Source: Deltaproteobacteria bacterium | GTDB taxonomy: Bacteria; Myxococcota_A; UBA796; SXON01 | Assembly: GCA_016875435.1 (NCBI GenBank) | Contig: VGRE01000005.1 | Coordinates: forward strand, 1-43,438 | DNA length: 43,438 bases | Reading direction: 5' to 3' | Translations under genes and position numbers: made by a program | Notes under the pieces: generated by a model | What the model was told of the DNA's origin: nothing | The model's database searches: none | What the model saw: the letters and a program-made list of their open reading frames with translations, nothing else | Shown here: in pieces, positions 9,943 to 18,756 of the stretch | Numbering within the stretch: the first letter of the stretch is position 1 | Layout: the number at the start of each line of letters is the position of its first letter

Positions 9943-11109
9943 ATGCTCATCATGCTCCTGGCCTGTGGACGCGAGATCGGCACGGGCATCGCTGGGAACG
10001 GTTCCGACACCGGCGCCACTCCAGGCAGCGGCCTCGACTACGAGGACGGCAACTTCCTCTACACCACCGATCACATCCTCGACTTTGGCATCGCGCTCGA
10101 CGAGGCGGCTATCGCCGCGCTCGCTGCCGATTCAAGTGAAGATGTTGTCGCGACATTTACCTACGAGGACGAGAGCTACGAGGTTGGCCTGCACCTCAAG
10201 GGCAGCCCCTCGGGCTCCTTCCGCACCCTCGACGGCAAGGCCGCCTTGAAGGTCGACTTCCACCAGTGGGACCGCGAGCAGGAGTTCCACGGCGTTCGAC
10301 GCCTCACGCTGAACAACATGATCCAGGACTCCACGATGAGTCACGAGCACGCCGCCTACCGGCTCTTCGCCGAGGAGGGTGTGGTGGCGCCGCGCCACGG
10401 CTACGCGCGGGTGACGGTCAACGGCGAGTGGTTTGGCCTCTACGGCATCGTGGAGACAGCCGATGAGCAGTTCGTGAACCGTCACTGGCCCGGCGACGAC
10501 GAGGGACACCTCTACGAGGGTGGCTACGGCTCCGACCTCTACGAGTGGGCGGTGGAGGCGTTCGAGATGAAGGAAGGCGACGAGGCCGACCGCGCCGACC
10601 TGGCCGCGCTCGTGGAGGAAGTGGAGTCTTGCGGCGAGGGCGAGATCCTGCCGCTGCTCGAGCGGAACTTCGACGTCGATGCCCTGCTCGCCGCGTGGGC
10701 GGTGGAGCTCGCGATCGCCGATCCCGACGGCTACACCACGCTCGCCAACAACTACCTTCTCTACTACGCGCCCGTCGCCGCCCAGTGGACGATGATCCCG
10801 TGGGGACCCGACCAGGGCTTCGAGGGCGCCGCCCCGATCTTCACCGAGATGACGGGGCGACTCGTCGAGATGTGCGTGGCCGACGCCGACTGCACCGAGG
10901 CCCTCCGCGTTGCCACGCTCGCCGCCGTCGACACCTGGGAGTCCTCGGGCCTCGGTGACTTCGTCAACGGCGAGACGGCGCGCATCGAGGCCGACTGCCG
11001 CGCCGACCCCCGCTCGGAGTGGGGCGACATCGGTTGTCGCGACGCGCAGGCGGCGCTGCGCGAGTGGGTGAGCGCCCGCCCCGCCGCCATCCGCGCGGAG
11101 GTCGAGTGA
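9943..11109 (+). CDS. CotH-kinase-like lipoprotein 1
   Basis: 388 residues. The lipoprotein signal is only MLIMLLAC, with Cys at position 8; an in-frame stop directly upstream forces this start. The mature protein has the CotH-like core: LKG, then ALKVDF, RLTLNNMIQD, APRHGYARVTVNGEWFGLYG and DPDGYTT..NNYLL. At the family-typical W-D-x-D site it has IPWGPDQGF, so the first Asp is Gly. CotH proteins are atypical protein kinases or structural proteins of spore coats and secreted assemblies; the substrate here is unknown. It lies 6 bases after bcsC, and its stop overlaps the next CotH-like gene (GTGA), so the two are co-translated and may be co-expressed with cellulose synthesis. Confidence 0.85.
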   Translation: MLIMLLACGREIGTGIAGNGSDTGATPGSGLDYEDGNFLYTTDHILDFGIALDEAAIAALAADSSEDVVATFTYEDESYEVGLHLKGSPSGSFRTLDGKAALKVDFHQWDREQEFHGVRRLTLNNMIQDSTMSHEHAAYRLFAEEGVVAPRHGYARVTVNGEWFGLYGIVETADEQFVNRHWPGDDEGHLYEGGYGSDLYEWAVEAFEMKEGDEADRADLAALVEEVESCGEGEILPLLERNFDVDALLAAWAVELAIADPDGYTTLANNYLLYYAPVAAQWTMIPWGPDQGFEGAAPIFTEMTGRLVEMCVADADCTEALRVATLAAVDTWESSGLGDFVNGETARIEADCRADPRSEWGDIGCRDAQAALREWVSARPAAIRAEVE

Positions 11110-12347
11110 TCCTCTTCCTGCTCGCGTGCGACCGTGACGTGGGCGAGGACAGCCCGGGCGAGCTCGAGGGCCCCGCCGACGACGCGGTGTGGGACGACCG
11201 CTACCTGCCGGTGTATCGAATCACCATCGACGCGGAAGACTGGGCGGGCGACCTCGCGGCGCTGCACGCGACCGACACCTGCGAGGTGCGCAACTACCGG
11301 CCCTCGACCGTGGACTACGAGAACCCCCAGTCGGGCGAGACGGAGCGCTACGACAACGTGGGCATCCGCTACCGCGGCCACTCCGCGCTCCAGGGCGACA
11401 ATCGTTTCGGCTTCAAGCTGAGCTTCGACGAGTACGACGAGGTCGGCGAGTTCCACGGCCTGCACAAGGTGAACCTCAACGGCACCGAGGGCGACAGCTC
11501 CTTGATGCGCGAGCGCCTCGCGCAGTGGGTGATGCGCTCGGCCGGCGTGCCCGCGCCGCGGGTCAGCCACACGCGGGTGTACGTCAACGGCGAGTACCAG
11601 GGCATCTTCCCCTTCACCGAGGAGCCCGACGACCAGGTGTACCTCGACGCGCACTTCGACGATCCCGACGGTTCCCTGTTCAAGGTCGATGGCTACTGCG
11701 AGGGCGACGGGGATTTCGAGTGGAAGGGCGAAGAGGTCGACAGCTACGACAGCCGCTACGAGGCCAAGGCTGGCACCGGCGAGGAAGCCTTCACCGAGGA
11801 TCTCATCCCGATGATCGCCTGTGCCAGCAACGAGGATGACGCGGCGATGCTCGCTTGTGTCGACGAGCACATCGACGTGGCCGAGTTCTTCACCGAGATC
11901 GCGCTGGACATGGCGCTCCCGGACGTGGACGGCATGGCCGCCGGGGGACAGAACTTTCTGCTCTACCACGACCCTTCGACCGGCCTTTTCGTGGCCTATC
12001 CATGGGACAAGGACCAGTCCTTCCGCGTGAGCGATGCGCTCAGCGACAGCATCTGGGACCTTCACCCCACGTGGAGGGAGGAAGGAGGCCCCGAGTTTTT
12101 GCGTCGCCTCCGGGCTCTGCGCAGCGTGGAGTTCTGCGCCGAGGTGCTCCGGGTGGCCGACCTCACCGACCCGGCGGTGCTGGGCGACGAGTTGGATCGC
12201 GTCGAGTCGCTGCTCGAGGGCTACATCGCAGACGACCCGTGGTTTGCCGAGGGCGCCTGGGCCTACCACGTGGACAGCGTGCGCGAGGCGATCGCCGAGC
12301 GACACGAGGCCGTGGTCGCGGAAGCGACGGCGTGTACCCCTCCCTAG
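11106..12347 (+). CDS. CotH-kinase-like lipoprotein 2
   Basis: 413 residues from the GTG at 11106, which overlaps the stop of the preceding CotH-like gene. The lipoprotein signal is (M)ILFLLAC, with Cys at residue 8. CotH-like blocks are IRYRGHSAL, FKLSFDEYD, KVNLNGTEGDSSLMRERLA, VYVNGEYQGIFPFTEE and AYPWDKDQSF. It is the only one of the four CotH-like proteins here that keeps both Asp residues of W-D-x-D, so it is the best candidate for kinase activity. It is expected on the periplasmic or outer face of a membrane. The tandem with CotH-like 1 suggests a functional pair. Confidence 0.85.
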   Translation: MILFLLACDRDVGEDSPGELEGPADDAVWDDRYLPVYRITIDAEDWAGDLAALHATDTCEVRNYRPSTVDYENPQSGETERYDNVGIRYRGHSALQGDNRFGFKLSFDEYDEVGEFHGLHKVNLNGTEGDSSLMRERLAQWVMRSAGVPAPRVSHTRVYVNGEYQGIFPFTEEPDDQVYLDAHFDDPDGSLFKVDGYCEGDGDFEWKGEEVDSYDSRYEAKAGTGEEAFTEDLIPMIACASNEDDAAMLACVDEHIDVAEFFTEIALDMALPDVDGMAAGGQNFLLYHDPSTGLFVAYPWDKDQSFRVSDALSDSIWDLHPTWREEGGPEFLRRLRALRSVEFCAEVLRVADLTDPAVLGDELDRVESLLEGYIADDPWFAEGAWAYHVDSVREAIAERHEAVVAEATACTPP

Positions 12348-12373
12348 GAGCCATTCGCCGGCCGTTCCCGCAA

Positions 12374-12391
12374 TCGTCACGCTCTCGTCAC
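12374..12391 (+). promoter_or_regulatory. Pho-box-like direct repeat upstream of the phoB-like gene
   Basis: TCGTCAC (12374-12380) repeats as TCGTCAC (12385-12391) with an 11-base period, the architecture of PhoB sites (CTGTCAT-N4-CTGTCAT). Ten bases after the second repeat is a -10-like TAGATG. This suggests autoregulation by the response regulator. Confidence 0.5.
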
Positions 12392-12404
12392 CCGCCGCGA
12401 ATAG

Positions 12405-13121
<717 letters not shown>

Positions 13122-13129
13122 GCACCGGC

Positions 13130-13135
13130 TAAGCT
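13130..13135 (+). promoter_or_regulatory. TANNNT box before the phoR-like gene
   Basis: TAAGCT lies exactly 6 bases before the GTG at 13142, with no Shine-Dalgarno sequence. It may be an internal leaderless promoter for the kinase. Confidence 0.4.
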
Positions 13136-13141
13136 CGGCCG

Positions 13142-14371
13142 GTGAACTTCGCCCTTGGCGCAGCCGTCTTGTGCCTCGTCGGCACCTTCGCGTGGATCAC
13201 CTGGCAACGCCGCCTTGCCCGGCGCTGGCTCGACCGCCTCGCCCACTCGGTGCGCCGCTACGCCCGGGGGGAGGACCGCCGCCTCGCCGTCGACGCGCCG
13301 CCGCCCGAGCTGGAGTCCCTGTCGCTCGCCCTCGACGACCTCGTGCGGGCGCTGGGCGAGGAAGCAAGCGGCATGCGCTCGGAGCTGCGGCTGGAGCAGG
13401 AGATGGTGCGCCACACGCCGAACGGCCTGGTGCTCGTCGACGTCGAGGGGCGCGTGCGCATGGTCAATCCCGCCTCGCGCGTGCTGCTGCCGGTGCGCGG
13501 CGACCCCACCGGGCGAGTTCCCATCGACGCCATCCCGCTCGCCGAGTTGCAAGACGTGATCGACGAGTGTCGCGAGAAGAACGCCATCGCCGAGCGCAGC
13601 GTGGTGTACGGCCCGCGCGACCTGGTGGTGCGTGGCCTGCCCCTCGACGGCGGCCGGGCCGCCCTCGGCGTGGTGCTCGACATCACCACCGTGCGCGCCG
13701 CCGAGCGGGCGCGTCGCGACTTCGTGTCGAACGTTTCCCACGAGCTGCGCACGCCGATCACCACCATCGTGGGTTTTGCCGAGGCGCTGGGCGACGAGCC
13801 CCTGCCCGAATCGAGCCGGCCGATGATCGAGGCCATCCAGCGCAACGCGCGCCGCCTGCACGCGCTGGTCGACGACGTCCTCCACCTCTCGCGCATCGAG
13901 TCGCGAGGCGAAGATCTTGCCTGCGAGGCCCAGTCCCTGCGCCCGCTGGTCGACGAGGTGGTGCAGCGGGTTGGTCCCCGGGCGGAGGCGCGTCGCCAGT
14001 CGCTCGTGGTAGAGGGGCCCGATCTCGAGGCCAGCATCAACGCCGACGCCTTCGTCCACGCGCTCGGCAACCTCGTCGACAACGCGGTGAAGTACACGCC
14101 CGAGGGGGGGCACATCGCCGTGCGCCTCGCGACGGCGGGCCACGGCGTGGAGGTGTCGGTGGTCGACGACGGCCCGGGCATCGACCCGGTGCACCATCCC
14201 AGGCTCTTCGAGCGTTTCTACCGGGTAGACCCCGGGCGCTCCCGCGACGTGGGCGGCACCGGGCTCGGGCTCGCGCTGGTGAAGCACCTCTGCCAGGCGA
14301 TGCGCGCGGAGGTGAGCGTGACGAGCGCGCCGGGGGAGGGGAGTTGTTTCGTCATTCGGCTTCGACCTTAG
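13142..14371 (+). CDS. phoR: PhoR-like sensor histidine kinase
   Basis: 409 residues from a GTG start. There is a single N-terminal membrane helix (residues ~3-21) and no sizeable periplasmic sensor domain. A linker leads to a PAS-like domain at about 85-185 (HTPNGLVLVDVEGRVRMVN). HisKA carries phospho-acceptor H200 in NVSHELRTP. The HATPase domain has the N box (NLVDNAVKY), DDGPGI, and GGTGLGLALVKH. The order TM-PAS-HisKA-HATPase is that of PhoR. It phosphorylates the upstream regulator. Its last 20 bases overlap, tail to tail, the end of the rhomboid gene on the other strand. Confidence 0.85.
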   Translation: MNFALGAAVLCLVGTFAWITWQRRLARRWLDRLAHSVRRYARGEDRRLAVDAPPPELESLSLALDDLVRALGEEASGMRSELRLEQEMVRHTPNGLVLVDVEGRVRMVNPASRVLLPVRGDPTGRVPIDAIPLAELQDVIDECREKNAIAERSVVYGPRDLVVRGLPLDGGRAALGVVLDITTVRAAERARRDFVSNVSHELRTPITTIVGFAEALGDEPLPESSRPMIEAIQRNARRLHALVDDVLHLSRIESRGEDLACEAQSLRPLVDEVVQRVGPRAEARRQSLVVEGPDLEASINADAFVHALGNLVDNAVKYTPEGGHIAVRLATAGHGVEVSVVDDGPGIDPVHHPRLFERFYRVDPGRSRDVGGTGLGLALVKHLCQAMRAEVSVTSAPGEGSCFVIRLRP

Positions 14372-15887
14372 AGATCGCGGCCTGCACCTTGCTGCTGTCG
14401 GGAAACTCGGCGCGGGCGCGGGCGACGGCGTCGCGACAGGATTCGAACCTGGAGCGGCACAGGGCCTCGACCTCGGCGGCGGCGATGTCGTCCTCGGCGG
14501 GACGCTGGCCTCGCGCGCGGGCGAAGCTCGCGAGGGCGGCGGGCTCGTCACCCAGCGCGGCCTGCGCTGCGGCTGCCTCGACCACCACGCGCCACTGGCT
14601 CGAACTGGCCCCGTCGAGCTTGCTCTTTAGCTCGGTGGGCGCGGTGAGCGTCCACCCGTCGATGGCCGCGCGGAGCCGCGGTGCGAGGCGAGCCCCCGCG
14701 GCGGTGTCGGTGCCCCCCACGGTGCTGTGGAGCCCGCGCACCGCCACGCGTAACCACAGCTCGCGCGCCACCCCGTCGGCGACGTAGTTCACCAGGGCGT
14801 GATCGCTGTCGATGGGCGTTGCCCTTGCCTCCTTGTCGAGCCGCGCCAGCCGCGCGCGCTCGAACTCCACGACCTCGTCGATGGTGGGTGGATGCTCGTG
14901 CTCCCGCGTGTTCGCCGCGATTGCGGCGCTGCGGTCGAAGGGCCCGTAGCCGCGCATGCCCGAGCGCGACACCTGCACCTGCCAGTAAGACGGTCGCGAC
15001 AGGCTGGCGCCGTCGGCCTCGTAGGTCGCCATGGGCACCATCGAGGGACCGGCCATCACGGGCGCGAGCACCATCGCGCCCACGGCCGCCAGCACGACCG
15101 CGTGTGCCCAGCGGTTGCCACGTCGCCAGGGCTCGATGTTCGGGCGGTAGAAGGCGCCGGTCACCACGCCGGTGACGAGGCCCACTGCGTGGGCGGTGTT
15201 GTCGACGCCCTCTGCCGTGAGCCCGTTGACGAAGGCCCAGAGCGTGAAGCCCGCCGTGGTGGCGCCGAAGATGCCGAGCGCAGCGCGAGGCAGCAGGCCC
15301 CCATAGCGCACGCCCAGGGCGGCGCAGGCACCGAGCAGGCCAAAGTCGCCGGCGCTCATGCCCACGCTCGGCATGCCCGGCAGGCTGTAGGCCGAGGCGA
15401 GGCCGCCGGTGGCCACGCTGAGCAGGATCACGTGGGCGAGCGCAGCGTGGCCCATGATGCGCTCGAACGCCACGCCGGCCACGACGATGGCGGTCATGTT
15501 CGACAGGAGGTGCGGCAGGCCGGAGTGGAGCAGGCCGTAGCCCACCACGCGCCAGCCCTCGCCGCGCTCCACGATGGCCGGCGTCTCCCGGGCGAGCGCG
15601 GCGTGGAGCGTGCCGCCGGTGGCGAAGCTCGCGGCGTGAACGCGGATGGCGATGCCGGCGATCAGGGCCGTCACCCAGGGCACGGTCGGCCGCGTCCACC
15701 TGGCGCGGACCATCGATGCCGTGTCGCCACGCAGCTCGGCGAAGCCAGGCCATTCCCGCGCGGGGATCCACTGGCCCCCGCGTTCCACCGGTGTCTCCGG
15801 CCCGACCCCGCCGTCGCGGATCAGCGTTTCCAGCTCGTCGAGCGCCACGGCGCGCTCTTCGCCGTCGGACTGGATGCGGACGATCAC
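14352..15887 (-). CDS. Rhomboid-family intramembrane serine protease with GYF_2-like N-terminus
   Basis: 511 residues from a GTG start. Residues ~1-52 resemble a GYF_2 (DUF4339) module (LDELETLIRDGGVGPETPVE...WIPA). The six-helix rhomboid core spans ~70-245. It has the HxxxN oxyanion pair (H126, N130), catalytic S178 in GMSAGDFG (classical form GxSGAxxG) and catalytic H233 in NTAHAVGL. It cleaves membrane proteins within or near their helices. A helix near 262-280 and a C-terminal soluble domain of ~210 residues follow; I do not recognise that domain. The gene converges on and overlaps phoR by 20 bases. It is divergent from the LON-domain gene. Confidence 0.8.
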   Translation of the reverse strand: MIVRIQSDGEERAVALDELETLIRDGGVGPETPVERGGQWIPAREWPGFAELRGDTASMVRARWTRPTVPWVTALIAGIAIRVHAASFATGGTLHAALARETPAIVERGEGWRVVGYGLLHSGLPHLLSNMTAIVVAGVAFERIMGHAALAHVILLSVATGGLASAYSLPGMPSVGMSAGDFGLLGACAALGVRYGGLLPRAALGIFGATTAGFTLWAFVNGLTAEGVDNTAHAVGLVTGVVTGAFYRPNIEPWRRGNRWAHAVVLAAVGAMVLAPVMAGPSMVPMATYEADGASLSRPSYWQVQVSRSGMRGYGPFDRSAAIAANTREHEHPPTIDEVVEFERARLARLDKEARATPIDSDHALVNYVADGVARELWLRVAVRGLHSTVGGTDTAAGARLAPRLRAAIDGWTLTAPTELKSKLDGASSSQWRVVVEAAAAQAALGDEPAALASFARARGQRPAEDDIAAAEVEALCRSRFESCRDAVARARAEFPDSSKVQAAISKVEAE

Positions 15888-15894
15888 GACTTGT

Positions 15895-15900
15895 CAGCTA
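15895..15900 (-). promoter_or_regulatory. GGATAGC box before the rhomboid gene
   Basis: On the minus strand GGGATAGCTG is followed by 7 bases and then the GTG at 15887. No Shine-Dalgarno sequence is seen. It is one of five GGATAGC boxes in this position in the window. Confidence 0.4.
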
Positions 15901-15968
15901 TCCCCGTGTCGCGTTGGACGGTGCGCGGCTCCGTGCCTACCGTTTCGCCAGCGAAGAGCCTGATCCGA

Positions 15969-16622
15969 ATGGACCGTACCGAGATTGCCCGCACCTGCGA
16001 GACCCTCCGGGTGTTCCCCCTGCCCGGCACGGTGCTGATGCCGGGTGCGCCACTGCCGCTGCACGTGTTCGAGCCGCGCTACCGGCAGCTCGTGGCCGAC
16101 GCGCTCGAGGGCGACGGCATCCTGTGCGTGCCGCAGATCGCGGAGGGCCAGGAGGAAGGGCATCTCGGCCGGCCCGAGCTCCTGCCCTACGTGGCGGTGG
16201 GGCGCATCGCCCTGCACCACCAGCTGCCCGACGGGCGCTACAACATCCTCGTGCAACCCATCGGCCGCGCTCGCTTGCGGCACGAGCTGCCCGCGGAAAC
16301 GCCCTACCGCCGCTTCGTGGCGGATTTCCTCGACGACACCGACGACGACGACGCGCGGACCGCCCTGATCGGTCGCCGTGTCGTGGGGCTGGTGGCCCCG
16401 GTGCTCGCGATGGTGGGTGCCGACGCCGACAAGTTGCAGCAGGCCCTCTCCAGCATGGAGCCCTCGCGCGTGCCCCAGTCCCTGGCGCCGCTGGTGTTGC
16501 GCGAGGCCGCCGAACGGCAGGCCTACATCGCCGAGGACAGCGCCGTGAAGCGCGCGGTGATGGTCGAGCACGCCGTGCTCACCTACATCGCGGAAACGCG
16601 AGGGGCGGCGGCGGAGGCTTGA
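15969..16622 (+). CDS. LON substrate-binding-domain protein
   Basis: 217 residues from the ATG at 15969. The protein is a stand-alone LON N-terminal domain: LRVFPLPGTVLMPGAPLPLHVFEPRY, then a region rich in LP and acidic residues, then a helical tail. There is no ATPase or protease domain. Such proteins are common and mostly uncharacterised; roles in protein quality control are assumed. In-frame GTG codons at 15906, 15921 and 15933 are other possible starts, but the LON homology begins only at about residue 12 of the chosen frame. It is divergent from the rhomboid gene and convergent with queG. Confidence 0.8.
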   Translation: MDRTEIARTCETLRVFPLPGTVLMPGAPLPLHVFEPRYRQLVADALEGDGILCVPQIAEGQEEGHLGRPELLPYVAVGRIALHHQLPDGRYNILVQPIGRARLRHELPAETPYRRFVADFLDDTDDDDARTALIGRRVVGLVAPVLAMVGADADKLQQALSSMEPSRVPQSLAPLVLREAAERQAYIAEDSAVKRAVMVEHAVLTYIAETRGAAAEA

Positions 16623-16623
16623 C

Positions 16624-16658
16624 AGGCTGTAGGCTGCAGGGTCTAGGCTATCGGCTGG
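16624..16658. repeat. Degenerate 7-base tandem repeat, five units
   Basis: Units read aggctgt, aggctgc, agggtct, aggctat, cggctgg. They sit just after the LON-domain gene stop, in the 126-base convergent gap before queG. The rest of the gap shows no gene and no clear terminator. Confidence 0.45.
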
Positions 16659-16748
16659 TGACGGGCAGGTTATTCGTGGCGCGTCCCCGCTCGTCCTCGG
16701 CTGCCGACGCGCCGCTGACGACCTGAGGCTGCCGTCCCGGGCGACCGG

Positions 16749-17771
16749 CTACCGGCACGATCCGGGGTCGGTCAAGCGCCCGAGCGACCAGCGGGCGGCC
16801 TCGGCCACCACGGGAGAGGGGTCGGCCGCCGCCCTCTCGAGGGCGGGCAGGGCCCCGGTGTCGCCGATGTTGCCGAGCACCAGGGCGGCGTTGCGTCGTA
16901 AGCGGGGGCCGGCCGCCCGGCGGATGGGGGAGCCCTCGAAGCGAGCCACGAGCTGGGCGTCGTCCATGGCGAGGATCGCGGGCAAGTCCAGCCAGGCGTC
17001 GCGCGGTGCGAGCGCCGGGTCGACGGCGGGCGCGTGCTCGTGGGGACAGCTGTCCATGCAGTCGTCGCAACCGAAGACCCATCGGCCGAGCAGTGGGCGC
17101 AAGGGGAGGGGAACCGGCGCGTCGGCCTCGATCGTCAGGTACGAGATGCAGCGCGTGGCCTCGATCCCCGAGCCTGCCACCAGCGCCCCCGTGGGACAGG
17201 CCTCCACGCATCGCGAGCAGCGACCGCAGTGGTCGCCGAGCGGCGCGTCGGGCGCCATCTCGCGGTCCACGGCGAGGGTCGCGAGGAAAAACGTGGCGCC
17301 CCGGCTCGGGATCACCTGGCAGTGGTTCTTGCCCACGAAGCCGAGGCCGGCGCGGGCCGCCCAGGCGCGCTCGTACACCGGCCTGCTGTCGAGCGAGGCG
17401 TAGCTGCCGATGCCGGGAAACGCCATGTTGAGTCGCGACTGCAACTTCCGGAGCCGCTTGAGCACGACGTTGTGGTAGTCGCGGCCCCAGGCATACGAGG
17501 CCACGCGACCGGTGAGGCCGCCGGGGTCGGGCGCCAGCCCGCCGAAGTCGAAGGCGAGCACCAGCACTGACTGGGCGCCGGGCAAGAGCGACCGGAGCTG
17601 CGCGCGCGCGTCGCGCCCGGCGCGCAGCCACCCCATCTCGCCCTCGGCGCCGCGGGCGAGGAAGGCGTCGAAGTGCGACATATCGAGCGCGGGATCTGCG
17701 CTGGCAACGCGCGCTTCGCTGAACCCGAGCGCGCGGGCCTCGGCGAGCAGGAATGTGCGCACATCGGTCAC
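16749..17771 (-). CDS. queG: Epoxyqueuosine reductase QueG
   Basis: 340 residues from the GTG at 17771. It catalyses the last step of queuosine tRNA modification, reducing epoxyqueuosine with cobalamin and two [4Fe-4S] clusters. Visible features are the Asp in DSRPVYERAWA (D128), GFVGKN, the ferredoxin-like cluster C182-x2-C185-x2-C188-x3-C192P, then C208, C235-x2-C238-x3-C242P, and a C-terminal HEAT-like repeat (RRNAALVLGNIGD...). The frame stays open to 17870, but that would overlap the divergent trxB gene. The GTG start matches the usual N-terminus of the family. Confidence 0.9.
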   Translation of the reverse strand: MTDVRTFLLAEARALGFSEARVASADPALDMSHFDAFLARGAEGEMGWLRAGRDARAQLRSLLPGAQSVLVLAFDFGGLAPDPGGLTGRVASYAWGRDYHNVVLKRLRKLQSRLNMAFPGIGSYASLDSRPVYERAWAARAGLGFVGKNHCQVIPSRGATFFLATLAVDREMAPDAPLGDHCGRCSRCVEACPTGALVAGSGIEATRCISYLTIEADAPVPLPLRPLLGRWVFGCDDCMDSCPHEHAPAVDPALAPRDAWLDLPAILAMDDAQLVARFEGSPIRRAAGPRLRRNAALVLGNIGDTGALPALERAAADPSPVVAEAARWSLGRLTDPGSCR

Positions 17772-17776
17772 GCCAC

Positions 17777-17782
17777 CCGCTA
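17777..17782 (-). promoter_or_regulatory. GGATAGC box before queG
   Basis: On the minus strand GGATAGCGG ends 5 bases before the GTG at 17771. No ribosome binding site is seen. It supports the chosen start and a leaderless or nearly leaderless mRNA. Confidence 0.35.
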
Positions 17783-17814
17783 TCCGGCGCGATAAACCGC
17801 CGGCCTTTCCCGAG

Positions 17815-18756
17815 ATGCCTGTGCCCCACGAGACTGTCATCATCTGTGGTTCCGGCCCCGCCGGCCTCACCGCCGCGCTCTACACCGCGCGCGCGAATCT
17901 CAAGCCGCTCGTGCTCGACGGTATCCGCCCCGGCGGCCAGCTCACCATCACCACCGACGTCGAGAACTATCCAGGGTTTCCCGATGGGATCATGGGGCCG
18001 GAGCTGATGGACCGCATGCGCGCCCAGGTGGCGCGCTTCGGCACGCGCTTCGAGCTCGACGAGGTGGCGTCCTGCGACCTGGGCCAGCGCCCGTTCTCGT
18101 TGCGCACCGCCAACGGCAACACCTACACCTGCGACACGCTCATCATCGCCACCGGCGCCGACGCGAAGTACCTGGGCCTCGAGAGCGAGACCCGCCTTCG
18201 CGGCTACGGCGTGAGCGCCTGTGCCACGTGCGACGGTTTCTTCTACCGGGGCAAGGAGCTCATCGTGGTGGGGGGGGGCGACACCGCCATCGAGGAGGCC
18301 ACCTTCCTCACCCGCTTCGCCACGAGGGTGTACCTCGTCCACCGTCGCGACAAGCTCCGCGCCAGCAAGGCGATGCAAGATCGCGCCTTCGCCAACCCCA
18401 AGATGGAGTTCCTCTGGCACACCGAGGTGGTGGAGGTGCTCGGCGAGAAGACGGTCGACGCGGTGCGCCTGCACAACAGCCAGACGGGAGAAACCTACGT
18501 CAAGCCGATTGGCGGCATGTTCCTTGGCATCGGCCACCAGCCCAACACCCGGGCCTTCGTCGACTGGATCGATCACGACGACAACGGCTACCTCGTGCCA
18601 CAGCCGGGTCGCACCGCTACCAACATCGAGGGCGTGTTTGCCTGCGGCGACGCGGCCGACCACTACTACCGCCAGGCGGTCACCGCCGCCGGCACCGGCT
18701 GCGCCGCCGCCATCGAGTGCGAGCGCTGGCTCGAGTCGAAGGGAGGTCACTCGTGA
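17815..18756 (+). CDS. trxB: Thioredoxin reductase
   Basis: 313 residues, normal length. It is an NADPH-dependent FAD enzyme that reduces thioredoxin in the cytoplasm. Features are the FAD-binding GSGPAGLTAALYTARA near the start, the redox-active CATC (C136, C139), the NADPH-binding GGGDTAIEE with the HRRDKLRAS specificity motif, and the C-terminal FAD motif EGVFACGDAAD. The ATG at 17815 directly precedes the FAD fold. The gene is divergent from queG with a 43-base gap. Its TGA overlaps the GTG of the following M16 peptidase gene, so all three genes to 21517 form one operon. Confidence 0.95.
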   Translation: MPVPHETVIICGSGPAGLTAALYTARANLKPLVLDGIRPGGQLTITTDVENYPGFPDGIMGPELMDRMRAQVARFGTRFELDEVASCDLGQRPFSLRTANGNTYTCDTLIIATGADAKYLGLESETRLRGYGVSACATCDGFFYRGKELIVVGGGDTAIEEATFLTRFATRVYLVHRRDKLRASKAMQDRAFANPKMEFLWHTEVVEVLGEKTVDAVRLHNSQTGETYVKPIGGMFLGIGHQPNTRAFVDWIDHDDNGYLVPQPGRTATNIEGVFACGDAADHYYRQAVTAAGTGCAAAIECERWLESKGGHS

